Source: Pseudomonadota bacterium (lineage in GTDB: Bacteria > Pseudomonadota > Alphaproteobacteria > Rhizobiales > Xanthobacteraceae). Taken from it: a DNA stretch of 25,271 nt. Position 1 is the first letter of the stretch, and every line of letters starts with the position of its first letter. The stretch spans positions 1 to 25,271 of the forward strand of contig JAEWFG010000315.1 in NCBI GenBank assembly GCA_023388935.1, read 5' to 3'. The position numbers and the translations under genes were made by a program. Below the pieces are notes generated by a model. That model had not been told where the DNA came from and searched no databases. It saw nothing but the letters and a program-made list of their open reading frames with translations. Positions 23,717 through 25,271 of the stretch are shown in pieces.

Positions 23717-24064
23717 TTATTCCTCAATCGGCTTGCTGCGCCTAGGCCGATCAATTCGCACGCGGTCAAACTCTTTGGGTCCATCAAGCAGATCCCGCTT
23801 GCGGATTATTCGGTGGTCTGCCGTCGTTGTTGCGTCGCCCATGCGGTCGATCGTGTCGCCTGCCATTTTGCGAGCGCGCCGCTGCTGCTGATCCTGATCG
23901 TCGCGCAATGTAAGTCCCAGTCGCACCAGGCGACTTATTGCCTCGGATAAAGTAGGCTTTTTATTCTGGCGCGCCATCCACGTTGTGATAGCTTTCAGCA
24001 GTGATTGCGAAGGCCGAAATCCTGCAGCTCGAGCGCGGGTCGCGTTGTTTTCCGGTCTTCTCAT
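23717..24064 (-). CDS. Small hypothetical protein with ribbon-helix-helix-like pattern
   Basis: The 115-residue product contains SLLKAITTWMARQNKKPTLS followed by EAISRLVRLGLT, the strand-helix-helix spacing seen in ribbon-helix-helix DNA-binding and antitoxin-like proteins. A charged linker and KMAGDTIDRMGDATTTADHR, then RKRDLLDGPKEFDRVRIDRP, complete it. Short proteins with this TIDxMGD...R(K)RxLLxGPxEF ending are, from memory, widespread in Bradyrhizobium without known function. The N-terminal 20 residues are basic and less convincing, so the true start may be downstream of 24064; the ribosome site there is weak. No toxin gene lies next to it. Confidence 0.65.
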   Translation of the reverse strand: MRRPENNATRARAAGFRPSQSLLKAITTWMARQNKKPTLSEAISRLVRLGLTLRDDQDQQQRRARKMAGDTIDRMGDATTTADHRIIRKRDLLDGPKEFDRVRIDRPRRSKPIEE

Positions 24065-24414
24065 CGGGTCCGTGCAGTTTGAAAAAGGGCATAACGCGCC
24101 AGCTCACCCGCTCCGGGCGCGATCGCAAGACCAACGGCCAATCTCCTGATGTGTTCCTGGAGCTGGGAAACCGGCCGTTTCTTGGCGCAGGTTGGAGGCC
24201 ACTTTGCTAAGTAAACTCATTCTGAGCCAGATTGCTGGCCCTTTCATGTCGGTGGTCAAAATGCCTGAGGCTATCGAGCAGAGCTCGGTAAGAAGAGGTA
24301 TAACGCGTACTCAGCCTTCCCATCGCGGCGGCATCTTCAAATGTCCAAAATTGTATCGTGTCGAGGCCGCTCGGGCGACCCTTCAGGGCCGGCACTTCAT
24401 GCGTCGAGAGACGC
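24065..24414. other. No supported gene
   Basis: Short overlapping frames on both strands (24192-24434 plus, 24207-24395 minus from a GTG) lack ribosome sites and motifs. The stretch lies between the ends and starts of two minus-strand genes and must hold the promoter of the one at 24064. Confidence 0.45.
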
Positions 24415-25271
24415 CTATGAAAGCATCTCGCTGATTTTTGCAGCCAAGTCCTCCACCTGAAACGGCTTGCTCATCATCGCCATATTGGAGCCGAGAAAAT
24501 TGGCGCGGATCGCAGCGTTTTCCGCATACCCGGTGACGAAGAGGATTGGGATCGCGGGATAGTGCGATCGTGCTACTTCGGCGAGCTGCCGTCCGTTCAT
24601 GCCGGGCAGACCAACATCCGAGATCATAAGATCGATCGGCCCGCCGCGCTCAAGCAGCTTGATTGCGGCGACCGGGTCCTCCGCCTCAACCGTTTGGTAT
24701 CCCAACTCCGACAACACTTCCCCGATCAAAAATCGGACCGAGGGATCGTCTTCGACCAGCAGAACTGTTTGTCCCGAACCGTGCGGAGAGGACACCGGCC
24801 GCGAATTGGTCTCGCTCGCACCTTGATCGGCTGCAGGCAGATAGATCTTCACTGATGTTCCATGGCCAGGGGTCGAGTGAATGCGGACTTGGCCGTTCGA
24901 CTGGCGCGCAAAGCCGTAGACCATTGAAAGACCCAGCCCAGTACCTTGGCCGATAGGCTTTGTTGTGAAGAATGGATCGAAAGCTTGTTCAATAAGCTCT
25001 GGGGTCATACCAACGCCTGTGTCGGATACGGCAACCACGACATAGCGTCCAGGGGAGATGCCGGGCCGAGTCCTGCTGTAGGTCTCGTCGAGGTCGACAA
25101 CTGACGTCTCGATAGTGAGCTTGCCGCCGCCCGGCATCGCATCGCGCGCGTTGATGGCGAGGTTCAGAATTGCATTCTCGAGCTGGTTTGCGTCCACGAC
25201 AGCGGCGGGGACTTCGCCGGTCGCGATAACAATGGCGATGTTCTCGTTCACCGTGTGATGGAGCAACTCCG
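24415..25271 (-). CDS. Hybrid sensor histidine kinase, C-terminal part (ATPase plus receiver), cut by window edge
   Basis: The frame runs from the right edge to a stop at 24415, at least 284 codons, and the N-terminal sensor and the phospho-accepting histidine are outside. Counting from the codon at 25266, the ATPase domain shows the N box NAILNLAINARDAMP (about 31-45), G1 DTGVGM (82), F box FDPFFTTK (96) and G2 GTGLGLS (108). A receiver domain follows with acidic pair D173/D174, phosphorylation site D217 (LMISDVGLPGMNG), T245 and K267. The protein is a complete catalytic end of a hybrid kinase that passes phosphate to its own receiver, as in PAS-type kinases common in rhizobia. TTG 25266 is not a real start, because the frame continues upstream (GAG). 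Confidence 0.93.
   Translation of the reverse strand, partial: ELLHHTVNENIAIVIATGEVPAAVVDANQLENAILNLAINARDAMPGGGKLTIETSVVDLDETYSRTRPGISPGRYVVVAVSDTGVGMTPELIEQAFDPFFTTKPIGQGTGLGLSMVYGFARQSNGQVRIHSTPGHGTSVKIYLPAADQGASETNSRPVSSPHGSGQTVLLVEDDPSVRFLIGEVLSELGYQTVEAEDPVAAIKLLERGGPIDLMISDVGLPGMNGRQLAEVARSHYPAIPILFVTGYAENAAIRANFLGSNMAMMSKPFQVEDLAAKISEMLS

Noticed and set aside
1..25271. tRNA, rRNA, CRISPR array, attachment-site duplication
   Set aside because: I looked for cloverleaf arms, regularly spaced repeats and direct repeats around the integrase relic and found none by eye.

Overview
The window looks like a piece of an alphaproteobacterial (Rhizobiales) chromosome, most likely Bradyrhizobium or a close relative. 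This rests on protein content, not a database match: a Phasin_2-type phasin, a groESL pair with a GGMGGMDF tail, a SAM-cyclase-ATPase-TPR protein, many short lineage-type hypothetical genes, and IS5/IS427-type and IS256-type insertion sequence remains. Genes are moderately packed, and several stretches of 400-600 bases hold nothing recognisable.

Layout. 1-1180: a membrane protein gene cut by the left edge and a secreted cupin, both on the minus strand. 1183-1951: a decayed IS5-family element. 2487-6493: a Crp/Fnr-type regulator, a phasin followed by a long hairpin, and a run of small genes (Cys-containing putative zinc protein, charged 58-residue protein, exported Gly/Ala/Asn-rich protein, a 35-residue ORF on the other strand, an 87-residue hypothetical). 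6902-13274: a LysR regulator divergent from a four-gene operon made of an esterase-like protein without a nucleophile elbow, an RND adaptor, an RND pump and an unknown membrane protein. The genes are joined by ATGA overlaps or a 4-base gap. 13375-13400 is a perfect bidirectional terminator. 13430-15430 is groES-groEL on the minus strand.

15690-18090 is a scrap zone: a frameshifted tyrosine integrase joined to the first codons of an IS256 transposase, a putative zinc ribbon gene, two long palindromes, and a second IS5/IS427 element with an intact DDE triad but a frameshift near its start. 18312-21518 encodes the large cyclase/ATPase/TPR signalling protein. 21675-21866 is the C-terminal stub of an ATP-grasp-like gene. 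22093-23190 is a lytic transglycosylase. 23717-24064 is a small DNA-binding-like hypothetical gene. 24415-25271 is the C-terminal part of a hybrid histidine kinase cut by the right edge.

The most coherent functional unit is the LysR/efflux locus. The short divergent region carries AATTGG-N9-CCAATT and a second inverted repeat, so the regulator probably controls an inner-membrane and periplasmic efflux system together with two accessory proteins of unknown role. No outer-membrane channel gene is present. I saw no tRNA, rRNA or CRISPR array.
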